Shown piece after piece: positions 1-6,659 of a stretch of 8,832 bases of DNA. The DNA comes from Flavobacterium sp. (lineage in GTDB: Bacteria > Bacteroidota > Bacteroidia > Flavobacteriales > Flavobacteriaceae): NCBI GenBank assembly GCA_017989775.1, contig JAGNPF010000042.1, positions 1 to 8,832 of the forward strand. The letters run 5' to 3'. A program made the translations under genes and the position numbers. Under the pieces are notes generated by a model. That model was not told the DNA's origin. It did no database searches and saw only the letters and a program-made list of their open reading frames with translations. The first letter of the stretch is position 1, and every line of letters begins with the position of its first letter.

Positions 1-249
1 CCGAAGTTTGGCGTGATTGTCTTTTTTGATAAAAACAATAAAATTTCAATTGATAATGTGGTAATTAAAAAAGAAGAATTATAAAATTATTTGAATGCCT
101 TACCAAGTGACAAACCCAATAAATTTCAATTTTGCTTCGCCAAAGATTTGTCTTATGGAAGTTATGTTCAAGACAAAATTTTTATTCAAAGTTTAAAATT
201 CCATGTTCCTAGTTTAAATTTGACTTACGAAGAATTTGTTTTCCAATAA
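1..249 (+). pseudogene. 3' remnant of an unrecognised gene with an in-frame stop
   Basis: One plus-strand frame is open from the left edge, hits TAA at 82-84, then stays open in the same frame for another 54 codons to TAA at 247-249. The first part reads ...KFGVIVFFDKNNKISIDNV and the second ...PNKFQFCFAKDLSYGSYVQD. Both parts have protein-like composition and the same AT-rich codon use, so a single gene broken by a nonsense change is the simplest reading. The second part has no ATG; only a TTG at 91-93 could restart it. The 5' end lies outside the window and I do not recognise the family. It converges on rlmH, leaving 29 bases between the two stops. The alternative is a real gene ending at 84 followed by non-coding DNA that is open by chance. 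Confidence 0.45.
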
Positions 250-278
250 ATCGTATATTCTAAATCGTAATTCGTAAA

Positions 279-752
279 TCATTGATGATGATACGGTTCA
301 TTCCTTAAAATCGTGAATCCGCGATACAATTGTTCGATAAAAAACAAGCGCACCATTTGGTGGGAGAACGTCATTAGCGAAAGCGAAATTTTGCCTTGTG
401 CCTTGGCGTAAACGGTGTCCGAAAAACCGTAAGGGCCTCCAATCACGAAAACCAAAGTTTTTACACCCGAGTTCATTTTCTTCTGCAATTCCTCTGAAAA
501 ACCCACGCTTGAAAAAGTTTTTCCGTTTTCGTCCAATAAAATGAGTTGGTCGGTTGGGGTTATTTTTGCCAAAATCAGTTCGCCTTCTTTTTCTTTTTGC
601 TGGCTTTCCGACAAGTTTTTTACGTTTTTAATGTCGGGAATAATCTCCAAATCAAACTTGATGTAGAAAGACAAACGCTTTTGATACTCCTCGATCAACG
701 ATTGTAGGTTTTTATTGTCGGTTTTGCCAATAGCGATGAGTTTGATGTTCAT
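279..752 (-). CDS. rlmH: 23S rRNA (pseudouridine-1915 N3)-methyltransferase RlmH
   Basis: RlmH is a SPOUT-class (trefoil-knot) enzyme that uses S-adenosylmethionine to methylate N3 of pseudouridine 1915 in helix 69 of 23S rRNA on the assembled 70S ribosome. The 157-residue product has the usual family length and begins MNIKLIAIGKTD. Diagnostic segments are LVFVIGGPYGFSD (SAM-binding loop of the knot), LSLMTFSHQMVR, the FIEQLYRGF helix and the C-terminal PYHHQ. The ATG at 752 is preferred over an in-frame TTG at 761, because family members start at MxIxLIxIGK and a TAnnTTTG box sits 20 bases upstream of the ATG. It appears to be a single-gene transcript. The next gene on its upstream side is the divergent amt. 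Confidence 0.96.
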   Translation of the reverse strand: MNIKLIAIGKTDNKNLQSLIEEYQKRLSFYIKFDLEIIPDIKNVKNLSESQQKEKEGELILAKITPTDQLILLDENGKTFSSVGFSEELQKKMNSGVKTLVFVIGGPYGFSDTVYAKAQGKISLSLMTFSHQMVRLFFIEQLYRGFTILRNEPYHHQ

Positions 753-772
753 TTTGTGCAATTAAATAATGG

Positions 773-780
773 CAAAGGTA
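773..780 (-). promoter_or_regulatory. Putative rlmH promoter -7 box
   Basis: On the minus strand this reads TACCTTTG, a perfect match to the Bacteroidota -7 consensus TAnnTTTG, 20 bases before the rlmH ATG. No good -33 TTTG is present at the expected spacing; only T-rich sequence is seen. The inferred 5' leader would be short, about 15 bases. Confidence 0.45.
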
Positions 781-999
781 TGAAAATGAGAATTAAATAA
801 AATAGGTCTATTATTGAGGGGGCATTTTGCGATATTATTTAAAAACCATAATTTTTTATTTTATTTTTTTTGACATACCCTTGTTTTTTTAAGGGGTTGT
901 TGTTTTTAATCGTGGTAAATGAGTCTTTACACCTCCTTTTTTTTATTGTTAATGGTAAAATTTATTAAAAATGTAAAATAAATATCAACACATTTGTTT

Positions 1000-1007
1000 T
1001 ACATTTG
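1000..1007 (+). promoter_or_regulatory. Putative amt promoter -7 box
   Basis: The sequence TACATTTG matches TAnnTTTG and lies 26 bases before the amt ATG. No clear -33 TTTG is found 17-23 bases upstream, so an activator may be needed, or the element may be fortuitous. The rest of the 762-1033 intergenic region is very AT-rich, with long T runs, and holds no ORF. A weak hairpin (877-882 with 891-897) lies in it. Confidence 0.4.
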
Positions 1008-1033
1008 CGCAAAAAAAATTAAAATATAACAAT

Positions 1034-2269
1034 ATGTTAGATGTCGGTTTGACCACTTTTATGATTTTGGCCACCAGTTTGGTGATGCTAATGACTCCCG
1101 GACTTGCTTTTTTTTATGGAGGTTTGGGCTGCAGCAAAAATATTTTGAGTATTATGATGCAAAGTTTCGTTTCCATGGGGATTGGAACGGTACTTTGGTT
1201 TGCTTTTGGTTACTCGCTTTGCTTTAGCGGGAACATGGATTCGGGTTCCGATTTTTTTGGGATAATAGGAAATTTGGACAAGGCATTTTATCACGGCATT
1301 ACTCCTTCAACACTGTATTCTCCCGATAAACGTTTCCCGGAATATGTTTTTATTGCTTACCAAATGATGTTTGCCATTATCACGCCGGCCTTGATTACGG
1401 GAGCATTCATCAACCGCGTGAGTTTTAAATCGTATGTTTTGTTCCTGATTTTTTGGCAAATATTTGTTTATTATCCTTTCGTTCACATGGTTTGGGGCGG
1501 TGGATTGCTTGCCGAATGGGGCGTTTTTGACTTTGCCGGAGGAATCACCGTGCATGCAACGGCCGGTTTTGCGGCATTGGCTTCGGTCTATTTCGTGGGG
1601 CGCAGACAAACGACGCACGAGCCGAACAACATTCCGTTGGTTGCCATTGGAACGGCCTTGCTTTGGTTTGGCTGGTACGGATTTAATGCTGGAAGCGAAT
1701 TGGCGGTAAATGCCATCACGGTTTCTTCTTTCTTGAATACGGATACGGCAGCTTCTTTTGCCGCCGTTACTTGGTTGCTTATCGAATGGAACACTGGAAA
1801 AAAGAAACCCACTTTCATCGGATTGATGACCGGGGCAGTTGCCGGTTTGGCCACCATCACTCCGGCAGCGGGATTTGTCGATATTTATTCGGCGGCCATT
1901 ATCGGAATCATTGCGGCTTTTGGTTGTTTTGCAGCCGTGAAGTTCAAGGAAAGAAAAGGTTGGGATGACGCACTCGATGTATGGGGAGTGCACGGTATGG
2001 GAGGAATTATCGGAACTATTTGTGTTGGTTTCTTTGCCAACAGCACCATTAATTCGGCTATTCCAAACGGATTGTTTTATGGAGGTGACGGCATGTTGTT
2101 GTTCAAGGAATGCGTTGCCATCTTGTTTGCAACCAGTTATGCCTTCGTTTTCACCTTGTTGTTGTTCAAAATCATCAACAAATTTATTCCTGTTCGAGTG
2201 ACCGATGTGGAACAAGAGTTGGGACTGGATTTGAGCCATCACGGCGAAGTCGCGAGACAACAACGCTAA
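1034..2269 (+). CDS. amt: Ammonium transporter (Amt/MEP/Rh family)
   Basis: Trimeric inner-membrane channel that recruits ammonium and conducts NH3/NH4+ into the cell for assimilation. The 411-residue, highly hydrophobic product shows the family landmarks in order: TPGLAFFYGGL near residue 21, MMQSF at 41, the F113 region corresponding to the Phe gate, W154 in the MVWGG recruitment site, D166 and H174 in DFAGGITVHATAG, LLWFGWYGFNAGS at 209-221, and H320 in DVWGVHGMGG. H174 and H320 correspond to the twin pore histidines, so the pore should be functional. The first helix starts almost at Met1, so no cleaved signal peptide is seen. The C-tail (ELGLDLSHHGE) is the cytosolic segment that contacts PII proteins in this family, but no glnB/glnK gene adjoins it here. 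The gene is monocistronic and ends 18 bases before a terminator. Confidence 0.97.
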   Translation: MLDVGLTTFMILATSLVMLMTPGLAFFYGGLGCSKNILSIMMQSFVSMGIGTVLWFAFGYSLCFSGNMDSGSDFFGIIGNLDKAFYHGITPSTLYSPDKRFPEYVFIAYQMMFAIITPALITGAFINRVSFKSYVLFLIFWQIFVYYPFVHMVWGGGLLAEWGVFDFAGGITVHATAGFAALASVYFVGRRQTTHEPNNIPLVAIGTALLWFGWYGFNAGSELAVNAITVSSFLNTDTAASFAAVTWLLIEWNTGKKKPTFIGLMTGAVAGLATITPAAGFVDIYSAAIIGIIAAFGCFAAVKFKERKGWDDALDVWGVHGMGGIIGTICVGFFANSTINSAIPNGLFYGGDGMLLFKECVAILFATSYAFVFTLLLFKIINKFIPVRVTDVEQELGLDLSHHGEVARQQR

Positions 2270-2287
2270 AAGAAAATTTGATCATAC

Positions 2288-2326
2288 AAAAAGGGCTTCA
2301 TTCGATTGGGAATGAAGCCCTTTTTT
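2288..2326. terminator. Bidirectional intrinsic terminator between amt and a convergent gene
   Basis: An 11-bp perfect stem, GGGCTTCATTC (2293-2303) with GAATGAAGCCC (2310-2320), has a 6-base loop. It is preceded by five A residues and followed by six T residues. It can therefore serve amt on the plus strand and the small gene ending at 2345 on the minus strand. Confidence 0.93.
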
Positions 2327-2344
2327 GATTTCGGATTATCGGGA

Positions 2345-2551
2345 TCAACTATCCAGAAAAGAATCTTTATTGTTGTTTTTCTTGAATAATTTCAGGAGCA
2401 ACATGATTCCTGCCACGGCTTCGAAAGTCATTCCAATGATGAGGAAGAAACTGGTCCAGTCTTTGCGTTCGTGCGAGATTTTGAATACTGCGCCGATAAC
2501 CGTGAGCACGGCGCCAATGAGGAACAAAACCAGGATTTGTGAATTTTTCAT
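2345..2551 (-). CDS. Small two-helix membrane protein resembling the GldL N-terminal domain
   Basis: The 68-residue protein has helix 1 at about 5-23, a short polar loop HERKDW, helix 2 at about 34-54, and a charged tail KKNNNKDSFLDS. The pattern VIGAVFKISH...LIIGMTFEA closely recalls the start of GldL, the inner-membrane protein that with GldM forms the proton-driven motor of gliding and type IX secretion; in GldL the same place reads VGALFKI.H...GL.TEA. The in-membrane Lys24 and Glu44 fall where GldL has charged residues important for the motor. The long cytoplasmic part of full GldL is absent and no gldK, gldM or gldN gene is adjacent, so this is a separate small protein of unknown role, not GldL itself. 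The gene lies alone between two terminators, with a TAnnTTTG box 19 bases before the ATG. The GldL likeness comes from remembered family features, not from an alignment. Confidence 0.8.
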   Translation of the reverse strand: MKNSQILVLFLIGAVLTVIGAVFKISHERKDWTSFFLIIGMTFEAVAGIMLLLKLFKKNNNKDSFLDS

Positions 2552-2570
2552 TTGAAAATAATTAAGGGTT

Positions 2571-2578
2571 CAAAGATA
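2571..2578 (-). promoter_or_regulatory. Putative -7 box for the small membrane protein gene
   Basis: On the minus strand this reads TATCTTTG, a full match to TAnnTTTG, 19 bases before the ATG at 2551. That is almost the same spacing as the rlmH box. No convincing -33 TTTG is present. Confidence 0.45.
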
Positions 2579-2643
2579 TTGATAAGAACTGGAAGTTGTG
2601 TTTTTTGGAAGTTTTCTATTTTTTATTCCATACTGTTTTAAAC

Positions 2644-2683
2644 AAAAATCCCCATGAAACCTTAAGACTTCATGGGGATTTTT
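2644..2683. terminator. Symmetric intrinsic terminator downstream of the outer-membrane receptor gene
   Basis: A perfect 15-bp inverted repeat, AAAAATCCCCATGAA (2644-2658) and TTCATGGGGATTTTT (2669-2683), has a 10-base loop. A and T tracts form the stem ends, so it works in either direction. Here it would stop minus-strand transcription arriving from the gene that ends at 2727, before the small gene that starts at 2551. Confidence 0.9.
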
Positions 2684-2726
2684 AGCTGTTCATGGCTCGC
2701 AAATTCAAGCTAAATCCGTTTGGTTG

Positions 2727-5165
2727 TTATCCAGGGAATTCTCCTCCGCCATCATCATTTCTAGGTTGCGGATTTTTCTCTTTTTCTCCTTTTGGCTTGT
2801 TGAAGCGGTAGGTGAACGACAAATTGAATTGACGTTTACGCCATTGAAATTCGCTATACGACGTTTGGTTTTCAAGATAAGTGTAAGATCGCATCTTTCT
2901 CGAGTTGAAAATATCACTAATATTGAACGCTATCGTTGCTTTGTCTTTTAGTACATCTTTACTGAAGGCGGTGTTCATACCAAATTGGCCCAAGTTTTTG
3001 CCTTGTGCGGTTTTTTGTTCTCCATTGTAGTTGGCATTCAACTGCCAGTCTATTTTGTAGGGTAAAGTGAGTTTGGAACTAACTCTGGCTGACCAAGTAG
3101 TGGCTTGGTTGTCCAGGTTTTGAACGATTAATTCACCTTGAGTGTCGGTGTAGCTGTGTTCCCCAGTAGTTTTTACGTTGTAAAAATTGAAATTGCTGTT
3201 CAGTCTCCATATTTTGAACGGGTTGTAATTCAAAGTAAATTCAAAACCAAATTTTTGTTCTTTTCCCAAGTTGATGGGGGAACTTCTGATAACGGGAATT
3301 CCGTTTACCTCGTCTCCGGTGGGAGATCGCACAAAGCTGAAAACATCTTTGGTGTCTTCAAAATAAGCCGAGGTGTTGAACGTTATTTTGTTCCAACGCT
3401 TGATGAATCCAAAATCAAATTTGTTTGTCATAGATGGGTCTAAGTCAGGATTTCCTTGAAAAATATTGACATTACTAGCATAATTTACCGCAGGGTTCAT
3501 GAAACGGCCTCTTGGTCTCGACAAACGTTTGCTGTAGCTTGTGGTAATGTTGCTTTGGTCTGAAATTTCATAACTGACAAAGGCGCTTGGAAAAAAGTTG
3601 TTGTACTTTTTGGTGTTGAAATCATTGTTGTCCAATAAATTTACTTCGATATTGGTGTCTTCCCATCGCAAGCCGAACAAATAAGAGAATTTGTTTTTCT
3701 TGAAACCATATTGCGTGTAGAGTGCGTTGATGTTTTCGATGTATTCCAATGTGTTTGATAAATTGTCAATTCTTTCGCCTTGGTCGTCCAGCACATAATA
3801 TTGATTGTTCAAGTTGCCAAAATTTCCTTTGTATCCCGCTTCAAACTGGCTTCCTTCGCCCAAGGGGAGCACATAATCCGCTTGGAATTGTGCTTGTTTT
3901 TGTACTTGATTGTTCAGGGTGTTGTTGTAATTGTTCGAACCAAAAATGATGCTTTGGCTGTCATCCGTATTTCTTGAAATGGAACCGTCGATGGTGAGTT
4001 TGTGTCCCTCGTCGTTGAAGTTCTTGATTAAGTTTGAAGTGTATTCCACATTTTCGCCTCCGGTTTCGCCTGTACCCAAACGGTAGGTTGTTCCGGTAAA
4101 ATTGTGGGCGGCATCAAAATTGTTGTAATTGATTAAGTCTGTGTTTTCACCGCTGTCTTTTTGGTAATTGATGGCATTTGTCCAAAAAGTGTTTGGGGCA
4201 ATCGTCCATTCGATTCCCGCTCTTCCGTTGAAACCATCCCTGGTTCTCTCGGTTTCGCGATCTTCGTCCAAAAAGTTCTTGATGGAACCGTCGTCATTGA
4301 AATATTCGGAATTGGTTTTTCCTCCTCCTTCATTGGTTCGGTGGTTGTAGCCCGCGGTAGTGAAATAGTTTAATTTTTCTGTTTTGTAATTCACGTTGGC
4401 ACTGAAACCATAGGTTTCGGGAATACCTCCCGAAGCGATGAAAGTTCCGTTGAAACCTTGGTTTTTTCCTTTTTTGAGAACGATGTTGATCAATCCCGAA
4501 CCACCTTCGGCATCGTATCGTGCCGATGGATTGGTAATCACTTCCACTTTGTCGATGGCATCGGCGGGAAGTTGTTTCAGCGCTTCGGCGATATTTACCG
4601 CATAAGAGGGTCTTCCGTCAATCAAAATTCGGATGTTGTCGCTTCCTCTCAAACTCACGTTGCCTTCGACATCGACAGAAACAGAAGGAACATTGTCCAG
4701 TACGTCACTTACGGTTCCGCCTTTCACCATCATGTCCTGGCCCACATTGTACACTTTTTTGTCCAGTTTGATTTCTACCGAAGATTTTTCGGCACGAACC
4801 ACCACTTCATTCAATTGTGAAGCGTCTTCTTCCAAGGCGATTTGTCCCAAATTGGTTTTTTCTTGAAGATTTCGATCCTTTATCGTGGTCGTTTTAAATG
4901 AAATAAATTCTATTTTTATGTCATAAACACCGGGAGTCACGTCTATGTCGAATTCTCCTTTTGGATTCGTGATTCCTCCGGCTGCCGTTTTCGCCGATTT
5001 TGTGTTTATGAAAGTGATGGTGGCGTATTCAAGGGGTTGTTTGCTCACTTTTTCGATAACCTTTCCAGAAATCTTTATTTTTGCGGCTTGGGGTTTCCCC
5101 TGTGAAAAGCTTAAAAAAGAAGTGATTAGCAGAAAGGATACCAAAATGGATTTTAATTTTTTCAT
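2727..5165 (-). CDS. TonB-dependent receptor-like outer-membrane beta-barrel protein
   Basis: The 812-residue protein has a Sec signal peptide (MKKLKSILVSFLLITSFLSF, cleavage near 21-23) and a carboxypeptidase-regulatory-like beta-sandwich at about 30-113 (SGKVIEKVSKQPLEYATITF...GEFDIDVTPGVYDIKIEFI). A TonB plug follows at about 125-233 (VSDVLDNVPSVSVD, SLRGSDNIRILIDGRPS, KVEVITNPSARYDAEGGSG). A long barrel rich in alternating aromatic and polar strands extends to about 788 and ends in LSFTYRF. A 24-residue charged, Pro/Gly-rich tail follows. This layout matches the Bacteroidota outer-membrane beta-barrel family related to TonB-dependent receptors. There is no SusD gene next to it, so a glycan-uptake SusCD pair is not supported and the substrate is unknown. 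The ATG at 5165 is chosen because it starts the signal peptide; an upstream in-frame start at 5231 would add 22 residues that spoil it. arsC lies upstream on the same strand, 96 bases away. Confidence 0.9.
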   Translation of the reverse strand: MKKLKSILVSFLLITSFLSFSQGKPQAAKIKISGKVIEKVSKQPLEYATITFINTKSAKTAAGGITNPKGEFDIDVTPGVYDIKIEFISFKTTTIKDRNLQEKTNLGQIALEEDASQLNEVVVRAEKSSVEIKLDKKVYNVGQDMMVKGGTVSDVLDNVPSVSVDVEGNVSLRGSDNIRILIDGRPSYAVNIAEALKQLPADAIDKVEVITNPSARYDAEGGSGLINIVLKKGKNQGFNGTFIASGGIPETYGFSANVNYKTEKLNYFTTAGYNHRTNEGGGKTNSEYFNDDGSIKNFLDEDRETERTRDGFNGRAGIEWTIAPNTFWTNAINYQKDSGENTDLINYNNFDAAHNFTGTTYRLGTGETGGENVEYTSNLIKNFNDEGHKLTIDGSISRNTDDSQSIIFGSNNYNNTLNNQVQKQAQFQADYVLPLGEGSQFEAGYKGNFGNLNNQYYVLDDQGERIDNLSNTLEYIENINALYTQYGFKKNKFSYLFGLRWEDTNIEVNLLDNNDFNTKKYNNFFPSAFVSYEISDQSNITTSYSKRLSRPRGRFMNPAVNYASNVNIFQGNPDLDPSMTNKFDFGFIKRWNKITFNTSAYFEDTKDVFSFVRSPTGDEVNGIPVIRSSPINLGKEQKFGFEFTLNYNPFKIWRLNSNFNFYNVKTTGEHSYTDTQGELIVQNLDNQATTWSARVSSKLTLPYKIDWQLNANYNGEQKTAQGKNLGQFGMNTAFSKDVLKDKATIAFNISDIFNSRKMRSYTYLENQTSYSEFQWRKRQFNLSFTYRFNKPKGEKEKNPQPRNDDGGGEFPG

Positions 5166-5198
5166 TGATTTTAATAGTTGTTTGAAACGATAAGATTG

Positions 5199-5227
5199 CA
5201 AAAGTAGCCTTTGGTTTAAGCTGTAAA
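5199..5227 (-). promoter_or_regulatory. Putative promoter of the outer-membrane receptor gene
   Basis: The minus strand carries TACTTTTG (5199-5206), a perfect TAnnTTTG box. It lies 17 bases from TTTA (5224-5227), one mismatch from the -33 TTTG. The box is 33 bases before the ATG at 5165, which supports expression independent of arsC. Confidence 0.5.
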
Positions 5228-5261
5228 TCATAAAGATTTGTTAAAGTGGGGCTGGACCTCT

Positions 5262-5603
5262 TTACAAAATTGCCGCCGCTTTTTCCAAGGGTCTTGCGAT
5301 AACCGCCTTGTCTCCGTTGATCACTATGGGTCTTTCGATGAGAATGGGATTCGCAACCATCGCTTGGACAATCTCGTCGTCGGTCAAGGGTTTGTCCTTG
5401 AAATTTTCTGTCCAGATTTTCTCTTTTCGACGCACCAGCTCAATGGGTTTTATGCCCAGTTTTTGGATGATTTCCTTCAATTCGCCAAAACTGGGAACAT
5501 CTTCCAGATATTTGACGATTTCGTATTTTTGACCTGAATTTTCCAGAAAAACAAGGCATTCCCTCGATTTTCCGCAGCGGGAATTGTGATATATTTGAAT
5601 CAT
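5262..5603 (-). CDS. arsC: Arsenate reductase, glutaredoxin-coupled ArsC family
   Basis: The 113-residue thioredoxin-fold protein has the normal length for the family. Enzymes of this type reduce arsenate to arsenite with glutathione/glutaredoxin or a similar thiol, through one catalytic Cys. It opens with IYHNSRCGKSREC, placing the catalytic Cys10 at the N-end of helix 1. Arg58 (ELVRRKE), Arg91 (NPILIERPIV) and Arg104 (VIARP) line up with the three arginines that bind arsenate in the E. coli plasmid enzyme. That argues for a real ArsC rather than a YffB- or Spx-like relative. No arsR, arsB or acr3 gene is nearby, so its use in arsenic resistance is inferred from the family only. It is divergent from the CPBP gene. 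No hairpin separates it from the downstream receptor gene, so read-through is possible. Confidence 0.9.
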   Translation of the reverse strand: MIQIYHNSRCGKSRECLVFLENSGQKYEIVKYLEDVPSFGELKEIIQKLGIKPIELVRRKEKIWTENFKDKPLTDDEIVQAMVANPILIERPIVINGDKAVIARPLEKAAAIL

Positions 5604-5646
5604 GAAAAAAGAGTTTTAATTTTTTGTAAAGTAAGGCATAAAAACA

Positions 5647-5675
5647 GAAAATTATGCTAAATTCGAGCAGACAAA
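5647..5675 (-). promoter_or_regulatory. Putative arsC promoter
   Basis: On the minus strand, TTTG (5672-5675) is followed after exactly 17 bases by TAATTTTC (5647-5654), one mismatch from TAnnTTTG. The box is 43 bases before the arsC ATG. No ArsR-type operator palindrome is visible around it. Confidence 0.45.
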
Positions 5676-5723
5676 TTTAGGCAAAACAGACTTTCTGGTT
5701 CGCCATCCATTAAATAGAACACA

Positions 5724-6626
5724 ATGTACATAAATCAAGCATACAAAGGCAACAATGCGTGGTGGCGCGTCTTGATTACCAGTTTGTTGACACTTGGGGT
5801 GTTCGTTGCCAACTTCATCATGTATTTCCTGATGTCCAAGGAAGATTTGGACAAGCTTTACCAATCCATGCGCGAAATTCCGAATAATTTGTCGCTGCTG
5901 ATGAATTTATTGCCCTTTGTTTTGTTGTTGGGCTTGCTTTTTTTGCTGGTTGGAGTACTGCATCAACGAAGCATTCTCTCGCTGACGACTTCCAGGGACA
6001 AAGTGGATTACAACAGAATCCTGTTCTCTTTTGGGTTAATTGTCCTGTTGACCTTGGCCAGTTTTGCGGTTTCGTATGCCTTGGACAGCTCCACCGTTTT
6101 ATGGAATTTCAATCCGGCGAAATTTGCCCTTTTGTTCGGCATCAGCCTATTGTTGTTCCCGTTTCAAATTGGTTTCGAAGAATATTTGTTCCGGGGTTAT
6201 TTGATGCAGCAAATTGGCATCATCGCCAAGAACAGGTGGTTTCCGTTGCTGTTGACTTCAACACTGTTCGGGTTGTTTCACTCTGCCAATCCCGAAGTGG
6301 CCAAAATGGGTTACGGAGTCATGGTGTTTTACATAGGCACCGGTTTCTTGTTGGGCATCATGACCTTGATGGACGAAGGACTGGAGCTGGCTTTGGGTTT
6401 TCATTTGGGAAACAACCTGATGGCCGCCCTGTTGATCACTTCCGATTTTTCGGCCATGCACACCGATGCGGTTTTCAAATATTCGAAAGCCGAAAACACA
6501 ATCGACATGTTAAATGAAATGATTGTTTCAATTGCAATTGTCTATCCGATTATCTTATTTATATTTGCTAAAAAGTACCATTGGAGCCAGTGGACGACAA
6601 AACTTACTGCCAAAATACAATCTTGA
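5724..6626 (+). CDS. CPBP family intramembrane (Abi/Rce1-like) metalloprotease
   Basis: The 300-residue polytopic membrane protein has about eight hydrophobic helices. Family motifs are present in order: EEYLFRG (Glu152, Glu153, Arg157), FGLFH (Phe182 to His186) and FHLGNN (His227, Asn231). These residues form the catalytic site of Rce1/CPBP glutamyl endopeptidases, so activity is likely preserved, although the substrate of bacterial members is rarely known. The N-terminal helix starts at WWRVLITSLL, and a soluble stretch (KEDLDKLYQSMREIPNN, residues 39-55) lies between helices 1 and 2. The start at 5724 is the first ATG in frame. menE follows after 33 bases on the same strand with no terminator between them, so they are probably co-transcribed. 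In its 120-base upstream region I find no promoter that meets the consensus. Confidence 0.92.
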   Translation: MYINQAYKGNNAWWRVLITSLLTLGVFVANFIMYFLMSKEDLDKLYQSMREIPNNLSLLMNLLPFVLLLGLLFLLVGVLHQRSILSLTTSRDKVDYNRILFSFGLIVLLTLASFAVSYALDSSTVLWNFNPAKFALLFGISLLLFPFQIGFEEYLFRGYLMQQIGIIAKNRWFPLLLTSTLFGLFHSANPEVAKMGYGVMVFYIGTGFLLGIMTLMDEGLELALGFHLGNNLMAALLITSDFSAMHTDAVFKYSKAENTIDMLNEMIVSIAIVYPIILFIFAKKYHWSQWTTKLTAKIQS

Positions 6627-6659
6627 ACACATCAATAATTTTTAAATAATAATTTCATA

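Noticed and set aside
251..278. Repeated TCGTA words downstream of rlmH
   Set aside because: Three five-base copies at uneven spacing in AT-rich DNA do not amount to a repeat array or terminator.
870..897. TTGACA word and a weak hairpin (877-882 with 891-897) upstream of amt
   Set aside because: TTGACA is a sigma-70 -35 word, not the Bacteroidota form, and has no partner at the right spacing. The hairpin has only 6 pairs with a wobble and a T-rich loop, so chance is likely in such DNA.
1307..2263. Long open frame antisense to amt on the minus strand
   Set aside because: It mirrors the amt coding sequence, has low-complexity composition rich in Gln, Asn and Arg, no family signature and no promoter. 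It is a by-product of amt codon bias.
5166..5231. N-terminal extension of the outer-membrane receptor from an upstream in-frame start at 5231
   Set aside because: It would place 22 polar residues before a textbook signal peptide and cover the likely promoter at 5199-5227.
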